The translations under genes were made by a program, and so were the position numbers. 64,000 bases of DNA from Leptodactylus fallax (lineage: Eukaryota; Chordata; Amphibia; Anura; Leptodactylidae): contig CAMRHE010000207.1 of NCBI GenBank assembly GCA_947044405.1, positions 62,001 to 126,000 of the forward strand, in the 5' to 3' direction. Below, piece after piece: positions 44,735 to 55,326 of this stretch (the stretch's first letter is position 1; each line of letters opens with the position of its first letter). Under the pieces are notes generated by a model, which made no database searches, was not told the origin of the DNA, and was given only the letters and a program-made list of their open reading frames with translations.

Positions 44735-45104
44735 AGGACTTCCAGATAGCTTGTGAGCTGGAACCAATTTATATATTTCAGCCAGTGGATGCTCGTGTTG
44801 CGTGAAACGGGCAGTCACTGAGGATGCGGCTGGTGTGTGCCACACTACTTTAATAAAGTTTAGTAGATAGTCTTGGTGAACACTTTCTCTTCACTATCAC
44901 TTGAGGGATATAGATGGACTGTATATGGATTTGAGCACCCCTTATTCCTGGGTCAGACTGTGCTTCTTGATTCTATGATTCTGTGGATTCTATGAGAAGT
45001 TTCCTTAAAGGGGCAGTTCTGATCTTCCTTCTTTTTATTTAGATCATTTGTATATTTGTAATGATAAAAGTGCATCGTTCCCTGCCTGAGCAAAAATAAC
45101 ATGT
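44735..45104. other. No gene seen
   Basis: Short unique-looking stretch with a small local duplication of GATTCTATGA (44968-44995). No repeat ends, homology or RNA signals. Confidence 0.35.
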
Positions 45105-45328
45105 GAGGCTAAGACCCCACGTTGCGGAAACGCACCTTTTTTTATTGCAGATTTTTCTGCGTTTTTTTGAGCCAATGCCAAGAACGGCTACAAAAGGAAT
45201 GTGAAATATCTAGAAAGTTCTTATACTTCTCCCTTCTGCTCAATCCACTCCTGGCTTTGGATCAAAAAAATTACAGCAAAATCTGCAACAAAAAAGCTGC
45301 ATTTCTGCAACCTGGGGCCTCAGGCTAA
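45105..45328 (+). mobile_element. ~220-bp MITE, AAGGCTGAGGCCCCACATTG family, copy 3
   Basis: The left end GAGGCTAAGACCCCACGTTG and right end CAACCTGGGGCCTCAGGCTA are inverted repeats. Inside, CGGCTACAAAAGGAATGTG, GAAAGTTCTTATACTTCTCC and CTCAATCCACTCCTGGC match the other two copies. Non-coding. Confidence 0.88.
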
Positions 45329-47099
45329 TACTGTAATTTTTACTTTTAGAAATCCCTCTATTTTCCAAGCCATTTGCACCCTACACGTTGATGAAATTAC
45401 TTTAGACATCTATAGCGGTAAATATCACCCGGCATCGTCTGGATATTAATAACTTACTTGACATGCTGCCATTGTCATGGATTTATCAGAGCTGAGCAGA
45501 TTTATTATTTTTTTGTGGTCTTTTGTTGATAAAAATCAGGAGTTTGACTTTCCGGCAAAATGCTATTTTTTTCAGAAACAAGATGTCTTTGATTTCTAAA
45601 TCGTCAAATGTGACCGCGCTCTTTAGCAGAACTTTATCACACAGTTTCTGTTACTTTTATGTTGACTTGTAAGTCAGTAAAGCAAAGAAAGTAATCAGGC
45701 AATCAGATTACCCGTTAAACGGCTTTTGCTGTTTGTCCTGAACTTTTCACCGGAACCATCCCCCTCCCTCCCCCCGCGAACATGTCTGCTAGCAAAGAGG
45801 TTTAATCACGCAGTGGCGCTGTGCATTCACCCAAGCCCCCAATCTATAAGTGTGTATTATGTCTATATGCATCTTATGTACACAAAGCTCATACACTGTA
45901 CACACTAATGCATTACTTACACACAATTCGTGTTTTATAAGCAGACAGTGACTAAACCCGTTCACAATACTCAGGCACACGACATAATTACACATCCTTA
46001 TTCAAAGGCACATAAGCATATGGCTGGCAGGCATATCTCTGCGCGCACACGGGTCTCTGCCTTGCATTCAGACATTTTGCTTGTTATCTTGGCTGGGAAG
46101 GAATAACCTATAATAATTCATCAGTGGCTTAACCTGCTGGGGAATTTCAGGTCTTTCATTTCTCACTGGGATAAAATCACAGCAGCTCAGGGGATATTAA
46201 TGCTCCTCCTGTGCCAGCTTCAGGTTACAGGGAAAATAACTCACAAAGAATATTTTCCTCTGGTGGAAGTCAGAGTTGATCATTTAGCGAAACTTGTTTG
46301 TAGTGCGTTAACGCTCCAGTGCCCTGAGATAAGAGATGCGGGGAGGCGGGAGGGTTGTGGCTGATATGTGTACTTGAACTATATTGCTTGCTTCATCATT
46401 GCGGGAAGCAAGTGATACTCTGATTGGTTGTTGTTACACCATGCATAAAGTAGTAAAGAGCGTCATTTATCCTGAAGCCGGCGAAGATTAGGCCGGAATC
46501 TATTTTTGAAATGACTTTGTGATGGCCTAGTGATCTCCGATGGAAGGAATGAGTTAATGCTAGCACTCTTAAATTAAAAGTTACTCTCTTGTGAAATGCA
46601 AGGACTTCTCTGTAATCGATTATTTCCCTATCTGAATGTATTAACAAATCTGCCGCCTGTATGGTCTCCTTGCAATAAGCTAAAGCTAGACATAGATATT
46701 TTACCTAAAAGTGATAAAAACATTTAGTGACGGAAGTTTATAAATAAGAAATCGACTAAAATGCCTCAAATAAAGCCAGATTTCGAAGCAGGGTACAGTA
46801 TATTTGGAACAGCTTGTTAGGCATATTAGACATATTTTTCTTCCATATACCATCTCATGCATCTATACTAATATTTTGCATCAAAAATGGCATATGTTAA
46901 AGAAAAATTGCCAAGTCCTTATTATAAAATATACAAATAGACTAAAACAAAATAAATTTGGTCTACAGCATATACAGTACTCCACTTTTTTGTGCATTTT
47001 CATCTGTCAATCTTCTTCAATATTTTTCAGTCAGAACAGGACAATTTCATAACTTCGTGTCCCATAAATCAGTTTTTTTGGTTATAAGACAACATATAG
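45329..47099. other. Longest non-repetitive stretch; candidate conserved non-coding sequence
   Basis: From about 45350 to 46680 I recognise no repeat. 46020-46680 has long runs of balanced-composition text: CCTGCTGGGGAATTTCAGG, CACAGCAGCTCAGGGGATAT, CTGAAGCCGGCGAAGATTAG. It also has a perfect palindrome TAATCGATTA (46613-46622, a paired homeodomain or Onecut-like site) and an 8-bp stem CTTGCTTC/GAAGCAAG (46387-46394 with 46405-46412). No frame has homology. I infer a possible regulatory block near a developmental gene; comparison with other vertebrates would decide. Confidence 0.3.
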
Positions 47100-47346
47100 A
47101 TCAGAGGTGTAACTTGAAGCTCATAGACCTCAATGCAAAACCTGTGAATGGGCCCTTATCTATCTTGCACTAGTTAAAACAGTGGTGTACCAGATGAATA
47201 TTGTTCATGTATGGGAATCTTCTGGCTCATCCCCGGCAGATGATGAGAGGGGAAAGAGGAATCAGGCATGTTGAATATCACTGGCTGCTCAGTGGTGTCT
47301 GGCAGTGACCTCCTTCCTTCTTGTAAAATAATATCAGTCCGTAAAC
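47100..47346 (+). repeat. hAT-like end fragment (AGAGGTGTAACTTGAAGCTC)
   Basis: The phrase AGAGGTGTAACTTGAAGCTC and then GACCTCAATGCAAAACCTG, GGGCCC is the terminal region of a CAGAGGCGTAACTTGAAGC-type repeat common in frogs. A related end is at 14967. The partner end is missing or lies beyond the LTR that begins at 47347. Confidence 0.5.
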
Positions 47347-47939
47347 TGTAAAATAGTCTACAATTGAATGAAATCCTTACTCACGTGTTGACCCCTAAGG
47401 TAACATTATTGGAGGACTCGGCTTCATATAAAACATGGAGATTTATTGAAGTCTTCATGGGAAACAGATAAATGGAAATCTTCCAGCATAACAGAAATAT
47501 CAGTCAATGTCTTACATTTCTTAGAAGTATACAGTTAGGTTTCTTCAAGGTGGTTCTCTTGCATCATCTTGGCTCAAGCTTATTCATCAATGTGTGTTAG
47601 TCTTCTGCAGGACGATTCAGCCATTCTTCCAGGGTCTTAGAGGAAGTAGACACAGGTCGGAAGAGGGAGACACCCAAAGTGAGAGACAGAGACAGATCCC
47701 CCCAGGGAGAGGGAGACCCCCACCGAGAGTGAGACCCAGACATGTGTGTCTGTCAGTCATTTATATTCATGAAAGGGGGTGTTTCCCAACATCCTCATAC
47801 TTTCTACTACTGTATTTGGCCAATACCAAAATAGTCATACTCTATCCACACCCATGCACCATAAGTTACAAGAGTTATGTCAGCAGAATACAATTAACCC
47901 TTAAAGGTCTTGAATATTGTAGAATAATGCTATTTAACA
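47347..47939 (-). mobile_element. Retroviral-type LTR, minus strand
   Basis: Read on the minus strand it starts TGTTAAATAGCATTATTC and ends GACTATTTTACA, giving TG...CA borders with a short imperfect inverted repeat. GAATATAAATG (47768-47758) supplies a TATA box. AATAAA at 47447-47442 follows about 310 bases later. A CT-rich U3/R section lies between. No clear target duplication is seen (TAAAC left, CTTCT right). Immediately upstream on the minus strand is the purine run ATGGGGAGAAG, which resembles a polypurine tract, so this may be the 3' LTR of a decayed provirus rather than a solo LTR. No viral protein frame is recognisable. Confidence 0.6.
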
Positions 47940-49112
47940 CTTCTCCCCATTAACAGCACCTATGCTCAGCTATACTAGTGTAAATGTTTATGGGGAAGTC
48001 AGCATGGCTTCTTTTGATGTAGAATTGGGCACCTTTAGTTCTTTTTAACTCACTAATTATGTATGCGCCCATATTATTTGGATTTCAAATATGGCAATGT
48101 GCATGAATTCTAAAGAAGCCTCTGCAATCCATGGGCTTGTTGTGCTTCTTAATGTCAGACATAATATACGGAGATATTTGTACTTTGTGGGGTTTTAAAA
48201 TTTTGTCCAAGTTTTATAATTGACTGTGGCTTTCTCTGATGTTAGTGGCAGTCAAGTGGTTACCAGAAGTCAAAACTTCACTGTGAGTAACCCCCAGTGC
48301 AGGGATTCCCTCTATAGCAGAAGGAGTCCCTGCACTCAAAAGGCTTTTTGACTGTAAATAACCTCCTCTAGCACAGGGACTCCTTCTACTTTAGCAGTTC
48401 CTGCTGTCAAGGGGTTACCTACTGTCATGATTTAACCATGGTTAATCCCCAGTGCAGGGACTCCTTTTACACCCGAAGGACTCCCTGCCTTTGTTGTTAA
48501 TATGCTGAAATGTTTGTGGGTTTTTAAATGTCCTCCAATTTTATTAAGGTCCTAAATTGAATCTTATGATGGACAATATTAAACAGTTGGGCAGTTGTGT
48601 GAAGTTGTCACTAATAATCTCTTATAAAAGTGTGGTGGATGAATGAAAAAGGCTGAAGGAGTCAGAATCGCCACTTTTACCATCTGGCTATTTTACTACA
48701 TAAAGTGTATTAGAACAAAAAAGTTGTATTAACTATTGTTGAGGATTCAGAGAGGGTTTAATGTATTCGCCCCCTCTAGTACTGAAACAGTAAGTGAACA
48801 GTACTGAAGAGGTATATCGCATGGCCATCACAGTAAAAAATAGAAAAAATCTTTATGTTGTTCTACTCTGTTCATAAGCAGAAACTGAAATAAATGCTGT
48901 ATAGTACTCATTCATTTTAATGGATTTTTTTTGCCATCAGTTTACCTTTAGTTTACATCCAATGCATTAAGTGTGTAGTTTTTTTTTTAACTAAAAGTAA
49001 AGTGAAGCACTTATGATAGAAGGCAGCTTGATTCCTTTACCATTGAATTTCTTGGTTTTGTCAAGTCTCAGGTCATGAAACAATATTTTGGTACTTTTCT
49101 ATTTTTCTATTT
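47940..49112. other. No gene seen
   Basis: Contains a series of similar phrases (CCCCAGTGCAGGGATTCC at 48291, GCACAGGGACTCCTTCTAC at 48373, CCCAGTGCAGGGACTCCTTT at 48448), an imperfect local triplication of about 80 bp. No reading frame longer than about 60 codons is present in roughly 1.2 kb, so any proviral interior would be fully decayed. Confidence 0.4.
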
Positions 49113-49117
49113 TTATA

Positions 49118-49531
49118 TGTTACAAATACTAATTTTTCCTTGCTACTAATTGCTGACAGCTTAAGGACAAAAGAATGTAACCAAAGATGGCACCGACATC
49201 CTGCATACCACACCTAATGGCTGATGCCTCAGGCTGGAATCGAGGCTGCACCTGGCTGTACGTCAGAATCAAGAGCCAATGGGGGATGAACAGCTCAGGA
49301 ATGTCAGAGAAACTTTATACTACACTATGCATTAACCCGCCCCTTTCCTTTCCTGTACAAATATGTGTGACGTGAATAAACCCGGCAGTGCTGAGTCTGT
49401 AAGGGCAAGAGCATGAGCTGGCTGTGAGACAGAAATTCTTGTCTGTGTCCTTCTTGGCGCCGTGCACACATGCTTACTGATCTGGACTGACTGACTGATT
49501 GATCCGATATTTGTCGCTTACGACCCCGACA
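49118..49531 (+). mobile_element. Probable solo LTR, plus strand
   Basis: The borders are TGTTACAAATAC (49118) and CGACCCCGACA (to 49531). The flanks TTATA (49113-49117) and GTATA (49532-49536) match at 4 of 5 bases. A TATA-like CTTTATACTAC lies near 49312 and AATAAA at 49375-49380, followed by about 150 bases resembling U5. It is unrelated in sequence to the minus-strand LTR at 47347-47939. An alternative left border at TGTAACCAAAG (49176) cannot be excluded. Confidence 0.5.
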
Positions 49532-49536
49532 GTATA

Positions 49537-50042
49537 AAGGATGCAAAACTGGAAATGTGAACAGACCCTAATAACATATGTAATTTTTATTATCTTTTTG
49601 AAGTAGTAGTAGTCCTTTTACAATTGTATTTTGATAAAAGCATTCCGACTCCAGTGATCAGCTGTAATCTGTTAGGAGAGTATTCAGCACAGATTTCATT
49701 TGTCTGCAGTGCCACCAGAGGGCAAATGAAGCATTACATTTAATTCAGTGTGTTGGCGGTGTAATGGGTGGCCAGGCTGGAACCTCTAGTGTCTTGCATG
49801 ATACTAGAGCCACAGGGGAGACATGACAGGTCAGTTTGAAACCTTAGTGTAGCATTCAAGAGCATGGCACACTCTGGTTATACTTACTCACTGACACGTG
49901 TCTGTGTGAAAACATAGCATATATCTTTCTTAGCACATAAGTTGCACAGACTTGAAATATATGGCCATTCATTTCAATACAGTTGAATTAGACCAAAGCG
50001 GTGCCTTTGTGTTGATGAATATGCCCACTGTGCCCCCATGTT
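49537..50042. other. No gene seen
   Basis: No recognisable repeat ends, homology or RNA. A CACCAGAGGGCAAATGAAG phrase near 49711 is compatible with a CTCF-like core, but this is weak. Confidence 0.3.
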
Positions 50043-50366
50043 ATGGGCCCATGCACATCACCAAATTGGGGGCCGAGTTTATCATGTAATGCAGCTGGAT
50101 GATATATGAGTGCATTTCGTGGTGCATTCCTTCTATGGGGCTTCCAGATCCATTCTGTTCCGATAACATGGATGATTATAGAGCAGGTCCTATTCTGTTC
50201 CATGTTATTGGAACAGAATGGATCTGGAAGCCCCCATGGATGTGAATGCATAACAGAAAGCACTTGGATGACACCAGAATGTGACTCCGAGTGTCATCCA
50301 ACTACTTTCCCTGATAAACTCAGCCCCCCAACTCGAATGAACACTCAGTCATGTGCATGGGCCCTA
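50043..50366. mobile_element. Foldback MITE with GGGCCCATGCACATG ends
   Basis: GGGCCCATGCACATCACC (50045) mirrors CATGTGCATGGGCCC (to 50364). The arms continue with GGGGGCCGAGTTTATCATG / GATAAACTCAGCCCCCC. An inner pair, 50135-50171 and 50200-50237, is inverted with one mismatch and one extra base and includes TTCCAGATCCATTCTGTTCC. Nearly the entire element can fold as one stem. Non-coding. Confidence 0.8.
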
Positions 50367-50654
50367 AGTTTACAACAGCTTTAGTTTCAACCACTACAGG
50401 ATTTATTTCTCTCCACTCTCAATTAGAAAAAACATCCGAATACTAGTTCAACTTTCTAATTCAGGTAATGAGAGTTGTACAAAAGTTTCAGTGTAGCCCC
50501 AGCCTAAGTTGTGCCCCCCCCCCCCAAAGACAGATAACAGTGTTTCCAGGAGGTTACCATAGCAGGTAGGAGGCCAATAATTAGCCTCCTAGTTGCCTTG
50601 CCCTATTACACATAAGCAGTTGATGTACAATGTACTACAGTAAAGAAGTATTGC
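50367..50654. other. No gene seen
   Basis: Short stretch with a poly-C run (50515-50525). No recognisable feature. Confidence 0.3.
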
Positions 50655-50910
50655 AGTATTTTGTACAGGGGATCAAGTGATCTCAGGTTCAAGTCCAGTG
50701 GACAGTAAAAAAATAAAAAAAAAATAAAGAACAATTAATTAAAAAAATATAAAATATAAATAAATAATAAAAAGTTCAAATAAAGTCCTTTCCCATTTCA
50801 AAAATGTGTTTAGGCACTTCCCCTCCCCCCAAAAAAGTACAAAGTGATTAAAAAGTTGTACATACAAGAAAATGGTACCACTAAAAACTACATCTTGCCC
50901 TTCATTGAAT
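50655..50910 (+). repeat. SINE-like repeat fragment with tRNA-type B box
   Basis: TCAGGTTCAAGTCCAGTGGAC at 50685 contains a pol III B-box (GGTTCAAGTCC) as in tRNA-derived SINEs. It is followed by A/T-rich text and by the phrases AAAGTACAAAGTGATTAAAAAG and AAATGGTACCACTAAAAACTACA, a combination seen in a very abundant amphibian dispersed repeat. No A box is obvious, so the 5' part is truncated. Confidence 0.6.
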
Positions 50911-51406
50911 GAGCCATTAACTAGCTACATAAAGCACACGGATTCCACTAGCAAATCTTTTATTATTGGAAAATTGTGTTAAAAAAAAAAATATGAATTT
51001 TGGATGGAAGATAAAAAAAAATCCTAGGTTGTGTCCATAAGGAGTTTAAGGTTGTAGAGTGTGGGGTTACTCTTTATGCATCTTGTTCTGAAAAATAATG
51101 TACAAGGGAAGGGTATACAGAGAGTTAGTTCAGGGAAAGTAAATTTAGAAGGGCTAAATTAGCAAATATGATTATCTGCCTAAAATATATATGTTTATCA
51201 GGCATAGAAACTTGGAATGTGGGCAATAATCGGATTGTCTGGAGTTGTATGTGATTTTGCACTGCCACCAAAGTAAAAAAAAAAAAAAAAAATAGGGCTC
51301 TGTTTACATCTGGCAAACTTTACATCGTCCTGCTCAATCTAAGAGCAAAAAAAAATTAAATAGATGTTTTATAGTACAGTACAACCTTACAGTACAGGCA
51401 GATTTA
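50911..51406. other. No gene seen
   Basis: AT-rich unique-looking sequence with poly-A runs near 50983 and 51277. A MITE-like phrase, GGGCTCTGTTTACATCTGG, occurs at 51295. Confidence 0.35.
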
Positions 51407-51410
51407 TTAA

Positions 51411-51589
51411 AGGGGTTGTGCAGGACTTTCAAAACATGGCAAATTTCTTCTTTTCAGAAAGTGTCAGTTGCTTAGTCCCCTTCATTTTAGCGGGATGTAG
51501 CTGTGGCATTACCATGAGACCAACAGACGTGATGTCACTTCCTGAGAAGAAGAAAGCAGCTATGTTTTCAAAGTCCTGCACAACCAATC
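51411..51589. mobile_element. Small TTAA-flanked foldback element
   Basis: The left end AGGGGTTGTGCAGGACTTTC, with AAAACATGG, is mirrored by CATGTTTTCAAAGTCCTGCACAACC-type sequence (CTATGTTTTCAAAGTCCTGC onward) at the right. TTAA is at 51407-51410 and 51590-51593. The ~25-bp arms are near-perfect. The central part, TCATTTTAGCGGGATGTAGC...GATGTCACTTCC, is not palindromic. It sits in a repeat shared with 19455-19700. Confidence 0.75.
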
Positions 51590-51593
51590 TTAA

Positions 51594-51925
51594 TAAAGGG
51601 TCCGACTGGCACAGGGACTGAGAGATTTTTGAAGAGGCTGCAGCTTCTTCACAAATCAGTAGGATGTCTCTGCGCCAGAGTGGAAATCTATACCAAGTAG
51701 AAACTGACATAGATTTCCATTACAAGTCACCACAAAGCTGGCATGAGTTATAATGAATCTGTCGGGCCAAGGCATCCCCAATTCCCACCTCACTGCACCC
51801 ACATTCACACAAAGTGGTGAGCGAGGCACTGATCAGGGCGTACGTTTGGGGGGGACTTGGCCAAATTTACACCACAATATCATACTGCTGTGTCTGAAAA
51901 CTGGTGTAGAGGGATTGATGAATCC
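51594..51925. repeat. Repeat shared with 19455-19700
   Basis: Ordered landmarks shared with the other copy are AATAAA.GGTC, CAGGGACTGAGAG, TGAAGAGGCTG, GTTATAATRAATCTGTC, CCCCAATTCCCACC or CCCCAACCCGCACTG, CCCACATTCACA and GCAAGGCAC / GCGAGGCAC. It ends GATGAATCCCCCCCAATG. It may be the body of a larger element, but borders are unknown. Confidence 0.55.
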
Positions 51926-52486
51926 CCCCCAATGTCTTATATGTGTGTTTTTTTGCCTAAAAGAAAAGCACAACACTATTAAAAGAGAGCAGCATTTTCC
52001 CCTCACTATTGACTTTGTTTGCCGAATGTATTCGCATCTGTCAAAAAACTTATGCATCATCCCATTGGACAATGCTATATATTGGTGCACTGTGTGACTT
52101 GTACTTTCTACAGTCTGACGGACTTTATGAGCTGATGGATTAGCTCAGACAGCCTATGGCTGGAAAGGGGGACAAAAGTAGGGGAGTCTTCATCCTGCTT
52201 CCAAAGGTGAAAGACATGTTCCAGATCTGCTAGTGAGAGTAGAGAGAGGGAGAGCCTGAAGTCTGAGAATGTATGCTGCAGCCCAGAGACAAACTGAAAA
52301 CATTGCTGAGAGCCTTAGAGAGGAGTTTGGAGTATTTATTTTGGGAGAGAGCCTAAGGTCATCCACAGCCCCAGAGAAGAGATCCTGTTGCACCATAGGA
52401 CTGACAGGGCTGTCCTAAGAGTAGGAGGAATTGGAGTTATTGAAGTTATTTGCACAGAAGAGTAATATTATATATGTATATATATA
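51926..52486. other. No gene seen
   Basis: Unique-looking; GATGGATTAGCTCAGACAGC near 52134 superficially resembles a tRNA A box but lacks a B box. It ends in an AT-rich TATATATGTATATATATATA run that is the left side of the Tc1 E target. Confidence 0.4.
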
Positions 52487-52488
52487 TA

Positions 52489-54130
52489 CAGTACAGACCA
52501 AAAGTTTGGACACACCTTCTCATTCCAAGAGTTTTCTGTATTTTCATAACTATAAAAATTGTAGATTCATACTGAAGGCATCAAAACTATGAATTAACAC
52601 ATGTGGAATTATATACTTAGCAAAAAAAAGTGTGAAACAACTGAAAATATGTCTTATATTCTAGGTTCTTCAAAGTAGCCACCTTTTGCTTTGATTACTG
52701 CTTTGCACACTCTTGGCATTCTCTTGATGAGCTTCAAGAGGTAGTCACCTGAAATGGTTTTCACTTCACAGGTGTGCCCTGTCAGGTTTAATAAGTGGGA
52801 TTTCTTGCCTTATAAATGGGGTTGGGACCATCAGTTGTGTTGTTGAGAAGTCAGGTCGATACACAGCCGATAGTCCTACTGAATGGAGTGTTAGAATTTG
52901 TATTATGGAAAGAAAAAAGCAGCCAAGTAAAGAAAAACGAGTGGCCATCATTACTTTAAGAAATGAAGGTCAGTCAGTCCAAAAAATTGGGAAAACTTTG
53001 AAAGCGTCCCCAAGTGTAGTGGCCGAAACCATCAAGCGCTACAAAGAAACTGGCTCACATGAGGACCGCCCCAGGAAAGGAAGACCAAGAGTCACCTCTG
53101 CTGCGGAGGATAAGTTCATCTGAGTCACCAGCCTCAGAAATCGCAGGTTAACAGCAGCTCAGATTAGAGACCAGGTCAATGCCACACAGAGTTCTAGCAG
53201 CAGACACATCTCTACAACAACTGTTAAGAGGAGACTGTGTGCAGCAGGCCTTCATGGTAAAATAGCTGCTAGGAAACCACTGCTAAGGACAGGAAACAAG
53301 CAGGAGAGACTTGTTTGGGCTAAAGAACACAAGGAATGGACATCAGACCTGTGGAAATCTGTGCTTTGGTCTGATGAGTCCAAATTTGAGATCTTTGGTT
53401 CCAACCACCGTGTCTTTGTGCAGAAAAGGTGAACGAATGGACTCTACATGCCTGGTTCCCACCGTGAAACATGGAGGAGGAGGTGTGATGGTGTGGGGGT
53501 GCTTTGCTGGTGACACTGTTGGGGATTTATTCAAAATTGAAGGAATACTGAACCAGCATGGTTACCACAGCATCTTGCAGCGGCATGCTATTCCATCCGA
53601 TTTGCATTTAGTTGGACCATCATTTATTTTTCAACAGGACAATGACCCCAAACACACGTCCAGACTATGTAAGGGCTATTTGACCAAGAGTGATGGGGTG
53701 CTACGCCAGATGACCTGGCCTCCACAGTCACCAGACCTGAACCCAATCGAGATGGTTTGGGGTGAGCTGGACCGCAGAGTGAAGGCAAAAGGGCCAACAA
53801 GTGCTAAGCATCTCTGGGAACTCCTTCAAGACTGTTGGAAGACCATTTCAGGTGACTACCTCTTGAAGCTCATCAATAGAATGCCAAGAGTGTGCAAAGC
53901 AGTAATCAAAGCAAAAGGTGGCTACTTTGAAGAACCTAGAATATAAGACATATTTTCAGTTGTTTCACACTTTTTTGTTAAGTATATAATTCCACATGTG
54001 TTAATTCATAGTTTTGATGCCTTCAGTTGATGCACAATTTTATCAGTGAAAAATCTACAATTTTTATAGTCATGAAAATACAGAAAACTCTTGGAATGAG
54101 AAGGTGTGTCCAAACTTTTGGTCTGTACTG
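52489..54130 (+). mobile_element. Tc1/mariner transposon, family E, in a TA microsatellite
   Basis: The element begins CAGTACAGACCAAAAGTTTG (52489) and ends with the mirror CAAACTTTTGGTCTGTACTG at 54130. The left flank is a TA run ending TA at 52487-52488; the right flank is TTATATATAT... Inverted repeats extend about 180 bp (TTCTCATTCCAAGAGTTTTC mirrored near 54090). The family is well known from fish and amphibians by its AAAGTTTGGACACACC terminus. The transposase is on the plus strand with breaks. Confidence 0.95.
52905..53946 (+). pseudogene. Tc1-type transposase pseudogene (family E)
   Basis: The start MERKKQPSKEKRVAIITLR is followed by an open DNA-binding domain (IGKTLKASPSVVAETIKRY, RPRKGRPRVTSA). 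A TGA at 53121-53123 is the first break. The same frame then continues RRLTAAQIRDQVN, KRRLCAAGLHGKIAARKPLL, and VLWSDESKFEIFGSNHRVF (first D) to a TGA at 53430-53432. A frame change follows. The downstream frame covers [32 protein letters not shown] (second D) and [19 protein letters not shown] (E), and ends GYFEEPRI-TAA at 53946. Only a nonsense codon and a short frameshifted patch separate it from a complete protein. All three catalytic residues are present. Confidence 0.94.

Positions 54131-54172
<42 letters not shown>
54131..54172. repeat. (TA)n microsatellite at the right edge of Tc1 E
   Basis: About 20 uninterrupted TA units follow the transposon end. The left flank (52466-52488) is also TA-rich but shorter and interrupted, so the target was a TA tract that later expanded on the right. 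Confidence 0.95.
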
Positions 54173-54174
<2 letters not shown>

Positions 54175-55326
54175 TAAGGCTTCCCATACACTTTAGACAG
54201 CTGTTACCTAAATCTTTTTCAGCCAACAATTATCTCTCTGGTCCCCCCATACACGTGTACAAGCATATGTTCTGAATGGGGAGAAGATAGAAACATACTA
54301 TCAGACACCTCCCCTGAGAGCCAAAGGACTGGGCAAGCTGAAGTCCAACAGCCCAATCTATATCTCTGTTGACATCTGGCCAAGAACATATGTAACACCA
54401 CAGATGTGAACATAGTGTTACCAAGCATGTCCGTCATTACTTATTAGACTTTAGAATGTTTTTGGTGTGTAGGTTTTTTTTTTCTTTTTTTTTACAGGTG
54501 AAAATGCAAACACAGCCCCCACTACCATAAATTTTGCAGTCAAGTTTCCCATATTTGCGAAAATCACAGGGGTTAATCCATCTGAAATGCAATGATTGGA
54601 CCTCACCCTGGGAAAACCACCTTATAGATCATGGATTTTTTTTCCCTGCCAGGTAAGTGTGTGTGTGTGTGGTTTTTGGATGATGTGTAAGGCTATAGAG
54701 TTGCCCTGTCACACCAGTTCTCCGAGGGCATCGGGTTATGACGCTGGTTTAGAGTAACCTGATTACTATGTGTTTAATCCATTAGCCTTAGTGGTGTACA
54801 CAGCAAAATGATCTAAGCAAGAGAGTGTTAATATAAGAAATACGAAAATCGTCAGGCTCTATATCCCCACCGGACTGTTCAAGAACCAGGAGGAAGTAAA
54901 TGTTTTCATGGGAAAATGCATGAAAATGTAATTCTGCCTGCTGCATAGATCATCACAAGTATTAGCTAGTAACAGAATGCACAGTAGGGCACTTATAATG
55001 AATCTACTTCAATATATACTGTACGTGCTAAGTACCTTTAATTCACGCAGATAGCAAGAGATTTATGAACTTCCTTGGATATCCTTTTTTTCTACTCAAG
55101 GATAGGGCAGAAATTTTTCCTACTTAGAACTATTATTATTATTCTGCCCCCTATGGACAGGAATGTGAATACTGTATTAATGAAATACAAATCTAATATA
55201 GTGTAGGCTCCAACAGTAGTAGTGCTGAACATGACTAAGGCCACTCTGAAAGAGTAAAGGTGCTTATGCACCTTCAACAACAGAACGAATGTCCAGGTCA
55301 CGACTATTCCTACCTACTCCCCTGTG
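54173..55326. other. No gene seen
   Basis: Unique-looking sequence with a (TG) tract near 54657-54670. TTTAAGT-like and ATTATTATT phrases near 55125 may be a retroelement tail. No homology. Confidence 0.35.

Noticed and set aside
51411..51593. Idea that the small TTAA element replaced the hairpin of the repeat shared with 19455-19700
   Set aside because: The flanking TTAA sites coincide with TTAA already present in that repeat, so replacement, conversion and simple insertion cannot be told apart by eye.
52130..52180. Possible tRNA (GGATTAGCTCAGACAGCC)
   Set aside because: An A-box-like start is present but no B box or T-arm follows at the right distance and no cloverleaf can be drawn.
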